From assembly GCA_003483745.1 (NCBI GenBank), contig DMYD01000032.1, forward strand, positions 1 through 36,361: 36,361 nucleotides of DNA, in the 5' to 3' direction. This DNA comes from Roseburia sp. Lineage in GTDB: Bacteria > Bacillota > Clostridia > Lachnospirales > Lachnospiraceae. Both the position numbers and the translations under genes were made by a program. Shown piece by piece: positions 17,171 to 25,170 of this stretch. The number at the start of each line of letters is the position of its first letter. Position 1 is the first letter of the stretch. The notes under the pieces were generated by a model that saw nothing but the letters and a program-made list of their open reading frames with translations, did no database searches and had not been told where the DNA came from.

Positions 17171-17217
17171 CATTGATGCCCCGCAGCGGGCGTACCAGGA
17201 AAGGATATGAAATATAT

Positions 17218-18069
17218 ATGAATTTATTTGCAGGATTGGAAAAATTTGGAATTAAAGCGAATGACACAACAAATCTGTTTGAGGAAGAAAAAAAGCCGAC
17301 GGGCTCCGCAAATGGAGGCAAAGCAGAGGCTGCTCCGACAGAAGAGAGTTTCCTGTTAGACAAAGCAATTCGCTGTACCGTTTGTGATAAGGTATTTAAG
17401 ACCAAAATGATCAAGAACGGACGAATCAAACGTTTAGAGCCGGATTTGGATCTGCGTCCACGTTTTGAATATATTGATACTTTAAAATATGATGTGGCAT
17501 CCTGCCCATATTGCGGATATACAGCGATGAACCGCTACTTTGAACATGTGACATCAGGACAGATCAAGTTGATCAAAGAACAGGTTTGTGCTAATTTCAA
17601 ACCAAGTGGTTCTGATGAGCCGGTGGTTTTAGATTATGATCAGGCAATTGAGCGTTACAAACTCGCACTTTTTAATACAATCGTGAAAAAAGGAAAGACC
17701 AGCGAAAAAGCGTATAGCTGTTTAAAACTTTCCTGGCTGTACCGCGGAAAAGCAGAAGAGTTAAAAGGAACTGATCCTGAAACATTAGAAAAGAAAAAAG
17801 AGGTAAAAGAGCAGGAAGAGGCATTTTACCAGCAGGCATATGAGGGATTTATGAAAGCGATATCTACAGAGATGTTTCCAATGTGTGGAATGGATCAGTG
17901 TACCGTAGATTATCTTCTTGCGGCAATGGCATATCATTTCAAGAAATATGATGTGGCTTCTAAGTGTATTTCAAGAATCCAGGCTGCACCTTCTGCATCG
18001 AAAAAGATGAAAGACCGTGCATATGATTTAAAAGAAAAGATCGTGGCAGAGATCAAAAACAGCAAATAG
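17218..18069 (+). CDS. DUF2225 family protein
   Basis: This 283-aa protein matches the DUF2225 pattern. A zinc-ribbon-like start (CTVC at about 56-59, CPYC at about 98-101) is followed by an alpha-helical, TPR-like region rich in Tyr, Lys and Glu. The function of the family is not known; the Cys pairs suggest bound zinc. ATG 17218 gives the usual MNLFAGLEKFGI start and follows AGGAAAGGA by about 12 bases. The MocR regulator gene begins 11 bases after its stop, so both are probably on one transcript. Confidence 0.8.
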   Translation: MNLFAGLEKFGIKANDTTNLFEEEKKPTGSANGGKAEAAPTEESFLLDKAIRCTVCDKVFKTKMIKNGRIKRLEPDLDLRPRFEYIDTLKYDVASCPYCGYTAMNRYFEHVTSGQIKLIKEQVCANFKPSGSDEPVVLDYDQAIERYKLALFNTIVKKGKTSEKAYSCLKLSWLYRGKAEELKGTDPETLEKKKEVKEQEEAFYQQAYEGFMKAISTEMFPMCGMDQCTVDYLLAAMAYHFKKYDVASKCISRIQAAPSASKKMKDRAYDLKEKIVAEIKNSK

Positions 18070-18080
18070 GCAAAATTATT

Positions 18081-19568
18081 ATGATCGAAATAATGATTGA
18101 TCTTCAGGGGGGAGCGAAAGCTCCCCTCTATGAGAAAATATATGAATATATCAAACGGGATGTCATTGAAGGGAAAATTCCGGTTGGAGAAAAACTCCCA
18201 TCGACAAGACTTTTGGCAAAACATTTGGCTGTAAGCAGAAGTACCGTGGAAATGGCATATGAACAGCTCCTGGCAGAGGGATACATCAAAGCAGAACCTT
18301 GCAGGGGTTTTTTTGTGTGTGATATTACGGAATTATATGAACTTGGCAATATAGAAGATATAAGGCATATAGTTTCATTTGTAAAAAAAGAGCAGGAAGA
18401 GACCGCTCACAGACATATCATTGACTTTTCCCCATATGCGATTGATACGGAGCATTTTCCATACAATGTGTGGAGAAAATTAAATAAAAATGTATTGTTA
18501 GATGACAGGGAAGAATTACTTTTATCCGGAGATGGACAGGGAGACTATGGACTTCGAAAGGCAATTGCAGCGTATCTGCATCAGGCAAGGGGGGTAAACT
18601 GCCAGCCGGATCAACTGATTATCGGAGCAGGAAATGAATACCTTGAGATTTTACTGACACAGATTTTAGGAAGAAATAAACAGGTCCTGATGGAAAATCC
18701 AACCTATCTGCAGGCATATCATACATTTTTGAACATGGGGTATCAGATGTCATTCGTTTCAGTGGAAGAAGATGGCATAGATCCTCAAAAGGTCAGGAAA
18801 TATGATCCGGATGTTGTTTATATCATGCCTTCCCATCAGTTTCCACTTGGAACGGTTATGCCGTTAAAACAAAGGCTGGAATTGTTGAAATGGGCATCGG
18901 AGAAAGAGGAGCGTTATCTGATCGAGGACGATCACGATAGTGAGTACCGGTATCGTGGAAAGCCAATCCCATCTTTGCAGAGTATAGATCATTTTGACAA
19001 AGTTATTTATATTGGAACTTTTTCTAAGAGCATTGCACCGTCGCTTAGAATCAGTTATATGGTGCTTCCACCCGAATTGCTGAAGCGTTACCATAAAAAC
19101 TGTGGTTTTTATTCCACAACCGTTCCGAAAATTCAGCAGGAGGTATTGCGTGCTTTTATTGAAGAAGGACATTTTGAACGCCATCTGAATAAGATGAGGG
19201 GGATTTACCGTTCAAAACATGATTTCCTTCTTGCAGAATTAAAAAAGAGAAACTGGGTGGAAAAAATTTACGGTGATCATGCGGGACTGCATGTTTTAGT
19301 GCAGGTAAATACAGAAAAAAAGGAAAAAGAGATATGTAATCTGGCAGAAAAACAGGGAATTCGCATCTATGGGATCAGTGAATATGTGGTATGGGAATCA
19401 GATCAAAAGTGTCATGAGACTGGGAAAAATAAAAATGCTTCCATAGAAAGTGAAAAAAAAGGTCTTGCCGCAAATTCACCGCATAAACCGATTCTTTTAC
19501 TTGGCTATGGAAGACTGAGTGAAGATGAGATTCAAAAAGGTCTTTTCATGTTGGATTCCATTATATGA
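18081..19568 (+). CDS. MocR-type regulator (GntR HTH plus aminotransferase domain)
   Basis: This 495-aa fusion has an N-terminal GntR winged helix (about 10-80, with GEKLPSTRLLAKHLAVSRST) joined to a type I aminotransferase fold. YIGTFSKSI places the PLP lysine at K316. MocR proteins such as PdxR and GabR sense PLP or amino acids and often bind paired or repeated DNA sites. No pdx or gab genes are adjacent. Possible targets are its own operon or the repeat array about 700 bases downstream, but neither can be shown. The ribosome site is weak, so coupling to the DUF2225 gene is likely; a second ATG lies at 18093. Its stop overlaps the convergent C39-type gene by 8 bases. Confidence 0.88.
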   Translation: MIEIMIDLQGGAKAPLYEKIYEYIKRDVIEGKIPVGEKLPSTRLLAKHLAVSRSTVEMAYEQLLAEGYIKAEPCRGFFVCDITELYELGNIEDIRHIVSFVKKEQEETAHRHIIDFSPYAIDTEHFPYNVWRKLNKNVLLDDREELLLSGDGQGDYGLRKAIAAYLHQARGVNCQPDQLIIGAGNEYLEILLTQILGRNKQVLMENPTYLQAYHTFLNMGYQMSFVSVEEDGIDPQKVRKYDPDVVYIMPSHQFPLGTVMPLKQRLELLKWASEKEERYLIEDDHDSEYRYRGKPIPSLQSIDHFDKVIYIGTFSKSIAPSLRISYMVLPPELLKRYHKNCGFYSTTVPKIQQEVLRAFIEEGHFERHLNKMRGIYRSKHDFLLAELKKRNWVEKIYGDHAGLHVLVQVNTEKKEKEICNLAEKQGIRIYGISEYVVWESDQKCHETGKNKNASIESEKKGLAANSPHKPILLLGYGRLSEDEIQKGLFMLDSII

Positions 19569-20202
19569 TGTATTCAATGCTGTTTTCCGGTGTTTTTCTT
19601 GTATTTGTGTTGAACAGGATCACTGCTTCGCGCTCCTCATATGGTCCCATTTCGTAGAAACCGACACCGGTGTTAGAAAGCCGTTCAATTGAAATCAGGC
19701 GGTTGGCGCGTTTGGGCTGATCTGTGATAAATGTGATGCCATCTTCAAAAAACTCTTTGTCGAGTTCCGGGTCATCTAACTCTTCATAGTATGGATCGAA
19801 CACATAGATGTCATTACCCGAAATGCCGGTCAGCAGAATATAATGAGGTACCTCTAAGTATACGCGGAGCAGGACAACACCGCCCTGCTGCAGGGCACTG
19901 ATGAAACGGCTGTTTTCAGAGAGAATGACGTCATCTTTTGAGAAAAAGCTGCAGGAAATAGGAAAATTTTTCATCTGTCCAAATTGTGTGAGCCAGTTGC
20001 TCAAAAACATCATAGCAGATGCTGAGGTGCCTCGTTTTCCGACTTCGCCGGCTTCATTATAAGAATCGAGACAATAGAGCATAATATATTTTACAATGTC
20101 GGGATAAATTTCTTCGCGGTCAAAAAGATAGCGGATTGCATTTGTCAATGTGGTGGGACCGCAGTCATATTCAGTGGATTGATAGATTAACAGGTTTTTC
20201 AT
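19561..20202 (-). CDS. Papain-like (C39-type) cysteine peptidase-fold protein
   Basis: This 213-aa protein begins with YQSTEYDCGPTT, the C39/papain-like nucleophile motif, with Cys at 14. PHYILLTG and FDPYYEE supply the likely His and Asp of the triad. It has no signal peptide, membrane segment or ABC domain, so it is a free cytoplasmic peptidase-like protein and not a bacteriocin exporter. AAAGAGG precedes the start. It is divergent from the peptide transporter operon across a region with tandem palindromes, which suggests shared control and a link to peptide handling. The substrate is unknown. A non-proteolytic role of this fold is also possible. Confidence 0.78.
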   Translation of the reverse strand: MKNLLIYQSTEYDCGPTTLTNAIRYLFDREEIYPDIVKYIMLYCLDSYNEAGEVGKRGTSASAMMFLSNWLTQFGQMKNFPISCSFFSKDDVILSENSRFISALQQGGVVLLRVYLEVPHYILLTGISGNDIYVFDPYYEELDDPELDKEFFEDGITFITDQPKRANRLISIERLSNTGVGFYEMGPYEEREAVILFNTNTRKTPENSIEYII

Positions 20203-20234
20203 GTGTACTGCCTCTTTTCTTTATTCTAAGGAAT

Positions 20235-20263
20235 ACTATAATCAGCAGAGAATTTCTTGTCAA
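20235..20263 (-). promoter_or_regulatory. Promoter of C39-type gene
   Basis: On the minus strand, TTGACA (20258-20263) and TATAGT (20235-20240) are separated by 17 bases. The -35 overlaps the first palindrome of the tandem array. Confidence 0.8.
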
Positions 20264-20340
20264 TCAGAATGATTGACATTTAATCAGAATGATTGACATT
20301 TAATCAGAATGATTGACATTTAATCAGAATGATTGACATT
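20259..20340. repeat. Four tandem 20-bp units with internal palindrome
   Basis: The unit TAATCAGAATGATTGACATT occurs four times head to tail (20261-20340; the first differs at one base), with a degenerate fifth start at 20341. The first unit plus its left flank forms a perfect 8-bp dyad, GTCAATCA-GAA-TGATTGAC (20259-20277), and the later units keep AATCA-GAA-TGATT. Near-helical spacing of the dyads fits a cooperative DNA-binding protein. There are no spacers, so it is not a CRISPR. Confidence 0.92.
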
Positions 20341-20381
20341 TGATCGGACAATCCCAAAATGAATATTTCAGCAAAAAAGGA

Positions 20382-20410
20382 TTGACAATTTAAAACAGAA
20401 AAAATATAAT
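20382..20410 (+). promoter_or_regulatory. Consensus promoter of the peptide transporter operon
   Basis: TTGACA (20382-20387) and TATAAT (20405-20410) are perfect hexamers 17 bases apart. A promoter this strong would normally need repression, which fits the palindrome array about 40 bases upstream. Confidence 0.88.
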
Positions 20411-20421
20411 TTACCTAATTC

Positions 20422-20436
20422 CTAGTGGATTACTAG
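20422..20436 (+). promoter_or_regulatory. Inverted repeat at the transporter start site
   Basis: CTAGT-GGATT-ACTAG lies about 5-20 bases after the expected transcription start. It is a possible operator or 5'-end RNA stem. Confidence 0.45.
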
Positions 20437-20443
20437 AAATAAT

Positions 20444-20474
20444 GTGTGAAAAGTACTATTTTATATGCAGGAAG
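20444..20474 (+). promoter_or_regulatory. Degraded hairpin/SD cassette, copy 4
   Basis: GTGTGAAAA (20444-20452), six bases, TTTT and then GCAGGAA align with copies 1 and 3, but the CACAC of the right arm reads ATAT, so the stem is reduced to AAAA/TTTT. A true start codon does not follow at the usual place. It looks like a decayed family member in the transporter leader. Confidence 0.45.
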
Positions 20475-20512
20475 CGGGCATATGGGAGTCTTTGGCAGAA
20501 AGTGAGGAAATT

Positions 20513-22174
20513 ATGAGAAAAGAAGGAAGATGGAAAAAAGTCTTGTCAGCGTTGGTGCTCACAGCAGCGATGGGAATTACGGCTGTTGGATGCGGAACTT
20601 CCGGCGGCAATACAGGCAGTCAGCCACAGGGGGAGAATGCAGCTGCAACAGAGACGGCAGAAGTTTCAGGCGATATTGTAAATATTGGTGTCACGGACAC
20701 ACTTGGAACATTAAACCCTCTTTTGATGGATGGCGGTGAGATCAACAAATATGCGACCAGTCTGATGTTCCTTCCATTGGTAGAATTAAATTCAAAACTG
20801 GAATTTGAGGGAGAGATCGCTGATTCTGTTACGACAGAAGACAATAAAAACTTTATTGTGCATATCGATGAGAAAGCAACCTGGTCAGACGGTGAGAAGA
20901 TCACGGCAGATGATGTCGTATATACGGCACTGCGTCTGACATCCCCGGTCATTGGCAATACGTCCATGATGTATTATGTGTTTGAAGGTGTCGGTGATGA
21001 CGGATTTACGGAAGAGGGAGCAGAGAGTATTGACGGTATCAAGGCAATTGACGATGCAACCGTACAGTTTACCACAAAAGAAGAGATGTCACTGAGCACA
21101 TTTGAAAATTCCTATGCGCGTTATCTGATGACACTTCCAAAACATGTGATCGAGCAGTACAGTGAGGAAGAGTTAAAGACGGCCGAGTGGTTCAATCATC
21201 CGGATGTCGTCAGTGGACCATATATGGTAACAGATTTCGATGTAGATCATTATATTTCTTATCAGGCAAATGAAAATTACTGGAAAGGTGCACCGAAGAT
21301 TGCAAAGCTCAATATCAAAATCGTGAGCGGCAGCCAGCTTTATGCAGGATTGCAGTCCGGTGAGATCGATATTACACAGCCGACGATGAGTGTTATTCCG
21401 CAGGAAGATTATGACAGCATTGAAGGACTTTCCAATGTAAATGTTGTATATGGGGAACCGGTGACAAACCAGTCTGTATTTATTCAGACAAAGAATGTTC
21501 CGGATGTGCGTGTGCGTCAGGCAATGTTATATGCGATTGATCGTAAGATGGTCTTAGAGCAGCTTTTAAAAGGAAAAGGAGAAGTTGTAGATGGATTTCT
21601 GTCTTCCGCAAGCCCATTCTATGATGACAGCATTGTTCCGGTAGAACAGGATGTGGAGAAAGCAAAAGAACTTTTAGCGGAAGCCGGATGGGATGGCTCA
21701 CAGACCCTGCGTTTTTATGTGAACTCCGGTGACAGTGCATTTGTGAATGCAGCAAATGTATTTGTGGCACAGTGGGCTGCAGTCGGCATCAAAGTGGAAG
21801 TGCAGACCGTAGATTTTGCAACACTGATGTCCGTTGCAGGTACAAACGATTATGATATTTTAGCAGTGCAGTACACTTATGCCCCGGTTGATCCATACCC
21901 GGATGTTGCATGGCTTTTAGGCGGCGAGGACAGCTGGACCGGATATGGGGATGACAGTGTAAATGAAGCACTTGCAAAGACACAGACGACAAGTGATATA
22001 AATGAGATCAAAGGACTTTATTCGGTTGTAGACCAGAAGGTACAGGAAGAGGTTCCAATGTTTTCTGCATACATTGTCAGCGCCCAGGCTGCTGTCAATA
22101 AACGTCTTGTGAATGCAACACCAAGTGTATATGGTTTCTTTAACAATGTAGAACAGTGGGAAATTACGAAATAA
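20513..22174 (+). CDS. Peptide ABC transporter substrate-binding lipoprotein
   Basis: This 553-aa protein has a lipoprotein signal ending in ITAVGC (C27) and a Gly/Ser/Gln-rich linker. The SBP_bac_5 fold shows SDGEKITADDVVYT and later VRQAMLYAIDRKMV, typical of dipeptide and oligopeptide binders (DppA/OppA). It captures peptides outside the membrane for the transporter encoded downstream. ATG 20513 is chosen because GAGGAAA is correctly spaced and the product then begins with the basic n-region. It heads a six-gene unit with short spacers. Confidence 0.92.
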   Translation: MRKEGRWKKVLSALVLTAAMGITAVGCGTSGGNTGSQPQGENAAATETAEVSGDIVNIGVTDTLGTLNPLLMDGGEINKYATSLMFLPLVELNSKLEFEGEIADSVTTEDNKNFIVHIDEKATWSDGEKITADDVVYTALRLTSPVIGNTSMMYYVFEGVGDDGFTEEGAESIDGIKAIDDATVQFTTKEEMSLSTFENSYARYLMTLPKHVIEQYSEEELKTAEWFNHPDVVSGPYMVTDFDVDHYISYQANENYWKGAPKIAKLNIKIVSGSQLYAGLQSGEIDITQPTMSVIPQEDYDSIEGLSNVNVVYGEPVTNQSVFIQTKNVPDVRVRQAMLYAIDRKMVLEQLLKGKGEVVDGFLSSASPFYDDSIVPVEQDVEKAKELLAEAGWDGSQTLRFYVNSGDSAFVNAANVFVAQWAAVGIKVEVQTVDFATLMSVAGTNDYDILAVQYTYAPVDPYPDVAWLLGGEDSWTGYGDDSVNEALAKTQTTSDINEIKGLYSVVDQKVQEEVPMFSAYIVSAQAAVNKRLVNATPSVYGFFNNVEQWEITK

Positions 22175-22189
22175 GGAACGGGAAAATCA

Positions 22190-23158
22190 ATGTCAAAATT
22201 ACTACAGGTAAATGATCTGACAACAGAGTTTACTGGAGATTTTGGAAAAAAGATCAGTGTGGATCATGTCAGTTTTGATGTTGCAGAACGGGAAACGGTT
22301 TGTATCGTTGGTGAGTCCGGCTGCGGCAAGAGTGTAACATCACTGTCTATTATGGGATTATTAGGAAAGGGCGGAGCTGTCGTTGACGGCTCTGTCCTCT
22401 TTGCAAACAAAAATCTGCTGGATATGGATGAAAAACAGTTAGATACGATCCGCGGAAATCAGATGACGATGATTTTTCAGGATCCTTTAACATCGTTAAA
22501 CCCGGTGTTTACGATCGGAAGCCAGATCACAGAGAGCATCCGCATTCATATGCATCTGTCAAAAAAAGAAGCAGGAGAGCGTGCGGTCACGATCTTAGAG
22601 AAAGTCGGTATGCCGGATGCGCGTGCTGCAATGAAAAAATATCCGCATATGCTTTCCGGTGGGATGCGTCAGCGTGTGATGATAGCGATGGCACTTTGCT
22701 GTAATCCAAAGCTTCTTATCGCAGATGAGCCGACGACAGCACTGGATGTGACAATCCAGGCCCAGATCATGGAATTGATAAGAGATCTGCAAAAAGAGAT
22801 TGGGATGTCTGTGATCCTGATCACACACGATATCGGACTTGTGGCGCAGATGGCGGACCGTGTGTTTGTCATGTATGCGGGACAGATCATCGAGATGGCA
22901 TCTGTGAAGGAGCTTTTTTATCATCCGGCACATCCGTATACGAAAGCACTGCTTGATACGGTTCCGGGCATATATGACGAGAGTGGGAGAACGCTTGCGT
23001 CTATTCCGGGAATTGTACCGGAAAATTATGACCAGATCACAGGGTGCAGGTTTGCAGACCGCTGTGCGTTTGCAGGGGAAGGCTGTGAAAAAAAGCAGGA
23101 AATGCGAGAGATAGAAAAGGATCATTTTGTGCGCTGCCATAAGGCTGACAGGAGTTAA
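22190..23158 (+). CDS. Peptide ABC transporter ATPase (DppD/OppD-like)
   Basis: This 322-aa ATPase has Walker A GESGCGKS at 41-48, Q-loop MIFQDPLTSLNP, signature LSGGMRQR and Walker B LLIADEPTTALD. The C-terminal oligo_HPY extension (HPYTKALL) has a cysteine cluster (GCRFADRCAFAGEGC and a final C), and related DppD proteins bind an iron-sulfur cluster there. It pairs with the next gene product as a heterodimer on the cytoplasmic face. It begins 16 bases after the binding-protein gene. Confidence 0.94.
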   Translation: MSKLLQVNDLTTEFTGDFGKKISVDHVSFDVAERETVCIVGESGCGKSVTSLSIMGLLGKGGAVVDGSVLFANKNLLDMDEKQLDTIRGNQMTMIFQDPLTSLNPVFTIGSQITESIRIHMHLSKKEAGERAVTILEKVGMPDARAAMKKYPHMLSGGMRQRVMIAMALCCNPKLLIADEPTTALDVTIQAQIMELIRDLQKEIGMSVILITHDIGLVAQMADRVFVMYAGQIIEMASVKELFYHPAHPYTKALLDTVPGIYDESGRTLASIPGIVPENYDQITGCRFADRCAFAGEGCEKKQEMREIEKDHFVRCHKADRS

Positions 23159-23165
23159 AACAGGA

Positions 23166-24179
23166 ATGGATAAAGAACTGATCAGAGTAGAAAATTTAAA
23201 AAAATATTATGATATCAAGGGCGGTATAGTCACTCATACCATTAGTCAGATACAGGCAGTTGATGGCGTTGATTTCTCGATAAAAAAAGGTGAGACACTC
23301 GGGCTGGTCGGGGAATCGGGATGTGGAAAATCCACGATTGGACAGCTTTTGGTAGGATTGCTTGCACCAACGGATGGTGCGATTTATTATCGTGGAAAAA
23401 AAATAGGCGCAAAATCGCTCACACATAGTGAAAAAAAGGCACGAAAGCAAGTAGGAACCAATCTTCAGATGATCTTTCAGGATTCCTATTCATCACTCAA
23501 TCCGCGAAAGCATATTTATGATATTTTAGCACAGCCAATGTTATATCATGGTGTAGCGGATAAGGGAACGATCGATAACGATCTGAATCAGCTTTTGGAT
23601 ATGGTCGGATTACCGAAAAGTGCACTTTTAAAATATCCGCATGAATTTTCAGGTGGACAGAGGCAGCGTATCGGAATTGCAAAAGCGTTATCATTGAAAC
23701 CGGAATTTATCGTATGTGATGAACCGGTCAGTGCACTTGATGTATCGATTCAGGCACAGATATTAAACCTGATCCGGGAATTACAGAATGAACTGGAACT
23801 GACAAGCCTGTTTGTCGGGCACGGGCTTGGTGCAGTCCGCTATGTCAGTGACCGGATCGCAGTCATGTATCTTGGAAAGATCGTTGAAATTGCGGATGCC
23901 GGTGAAGTATTCATGCATCCGGCACATCCATATACGAAAGCATTGACACAGGCAGCACCGGTTGCGGATCCGGGGCGGCGGGAAGAAAAACCTGCGGTAT
24001 TAACAGGGGAGGTTGCCTCTGCGGTGCATCCCCCGAAAGGATGCCGGTTTCACCCAAGATGCCCGTATGCGAGGAAAGAATGCAGAGTGAGTGAGCCGAT
24101 GCTTCTGCCGATGGCAGAGAATCCCGATCATCTGGTGGCATGTCCGTATTATGAAGGAACGAATGCACAAAAGCACTGA
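23166..24179 (+). CDS. Peptide ABC transporter ATPase (DppF/OppF-like)
   Basis: This 337-aa partner ATPase has Walker A GESGCGKS at 49-56, signature FSGGQRQR, Walker B FIVCDEPVSALD and the HPYTKAL extension with a Cys cluster near the end (GCRFHPRCPYARKEC). In the H-loop segment the sequence reads LFVGHGLGAV where LF(I/V)(S/T)HDL is usual. His is kept but the following Asp is replaced by Gly, so ATP turnover at this site could differ. ATG 23166 is preferred, as it follows AGGAG and gives the standard N-terminus. Confidence 0.92.
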   Translation: MDKELIRVENLKKYYDIKGGIVTHTISQIQAVDGVDFSIKKGETLGLVGESGCGKSTIGQLLVGLLAPTDGAIYYRGKKIGAKSLTHSEKKARKQVGTNLQMIFQDSYSSLNPRKHIYDILAQPMLYHGVADKGTIDNDLNQLLDMVGLPKSALLKYPHEFSGGQRQRIGIAKALSLKPEFIVCDEPVSALDVSIQAQILNLIRELQNELELTSLFVGHGLGAVRYVSDRIAVMYLGKIVEIADAGEVFMHPAHPYTKALTQAAPVADPGRREEKPAVLTGEVASAVHPPKGCRFHPRCPYARKECRVSEPMLLPMAENPDHLVACPYYEGTNAQKH

Positions 24180-24207
24180 TGTACAAGCGTAGGAAATGAG
24201 GAATATT

Positions 24208-25155
24208 ATGACGAAATATATTATAAAACGTATCCTGATCGCGATTCCGGTATTGCTCGGTATTACAGTGATCGATTATGCGATCATGTGTATGGCGGGA
24301 AGTCCACTTGAAATGCTGCAGGGACCGCGTGTCTCAGAGGCTGCGGTACAGGCAAAAGCGATATCATTAGGACTTGACAAGCCCTTTTATGTACAGTATT
24401 TTGTATGGCTTGGACAGCTTCTGCATGGAAATATGGGGTATTCCATTAAAAATTACCAGCCGGTCGCTGCTATGATTGCGAGTCATCTTGGACCGACGCT
24501 GCTTCTGATGGGAGTGTCATTACTTGTCAGTATCCTGCTTGCGGTTCCGGCAGGAATTTATAGCGCAATTCATCAGTATTCCAAAGGTGATTATACAGTG
24601 GTGACGTTATCGTTTCTTGGCAGCAGTATTCCGGGATTTTTCCTTGCCATGCTGCTTATTTACCTGTTTACGGTGAAATTAGGCTGGCTGCCTTCCGGAG
24701 GGATGACGACACTTGGAACATCCGGTGGGGCAGCAGATGTGGCGTTGCACATGGTCATGCCGGTCATTGTGCTTGCCGTGTCAATGGCAGGTACCAATAT
24801 TCGATATATCCGCAGTGCGGTACTTGAGATCTTGCAACAGGATTATCTGCGCACAGCGCGTGCAAAGGGAATAGGACATTTTCTGGTCATCAATAAACAT
24901 GCACTGCGCAATGCGTTAGTTCCAATCGTAACGGTAATTGGAATGGAGATACCGGTACTATTTGGCGGTTCGATCATCGTGGAACAGGTATTTTCCTGGC
25001 CGGGACTTGGACTTATGACGATGAGCGCGATCACGAACCGTGACTATCCGGTTATCATGGGAGTCTGTCTGCTTTCAGCGATCGTGGTACTGCTTGGCAA
25101 TCTGCTGACGGATATTTTATATGCAGTGGTAGATCCGACGATAAAACTTCAGTAA
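24208..25155 (+). CDS. Peptide ABC transporter permease (DppB/OppB-like)
   Basis: This 315-aa inner permease subunit has about six membrane spans. It begins with TKYIIKRILIAIPVLLGIT, typical of the DppB group, and has the EAA-type loop (DYLRTARAKGI) that contacts the ATPases. GAGGA five bases upstream supports ATG 24208 over ATG 24196. It works with the next gene product as the membrane channel. Confidence 0.93.
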   Translation: MTKYIIKRILIAIPVLLGITVIDYAIMCMAGSPLEMLQGPRVSEAAVQAKAISLGLDKPFYVQYFVWLGQLLHGNMGYSIKNYQPVAAMIASHLGPTLLLMGVSLLVSILLAVPAGIYSAIHQYSKGDYTVVTLSFLGSSIPGFFLAMLLIYLFTVKLGWLPSGGMTTLGTSGGAADVALHMVMPVIVLAVSMAGTNIRYIRSAVLEILQQDYLRTARAKGIGHFLVINKHALRNALVPIVTVIGMEIPVLFGGSIIVEQVFSWPGLGLMTMSAITNRDYPVIMGVCLLSAIVVLLGNLLTDILYAVVDPTIKLQ

Positions 25156-25170
25156 AGAGGTTGAATTTAT

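Larger units (their letters stand above)
20203..20512. other. Divergent regulatory region of C39-type gene and transporter
   Basis: This 310-base gap holds a minus-strand promoter, four tandem 20-bp palindromic units, a plus-strand consensus promoter, a 5-bp inverted repeat near the start site and a degraded hairpin/SD cassette. No gene of its own is visible. Confidence 0.75.

Noticed and set aside
20259..20340. Tandem 20-bp units as a CRISPR array
   Set aside because: Units are directly adjacent with no spacers, they contain an internal palindrome, and no cas genes are present.
20465..20512. Longer N-terminus for the peptide-binding lipoprotein
   Set aside because: It would place acidic residues before the signal peptide; ATG 20513 has a good ribosome site and a basic n-region.
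22595..23140. Minus-strand 181-codon frame inside the DppD-like gene
   Set aside because: Antisense to conserved ATPase motifs; composition rich in His/Arg/Cys is typical of shadow frames.
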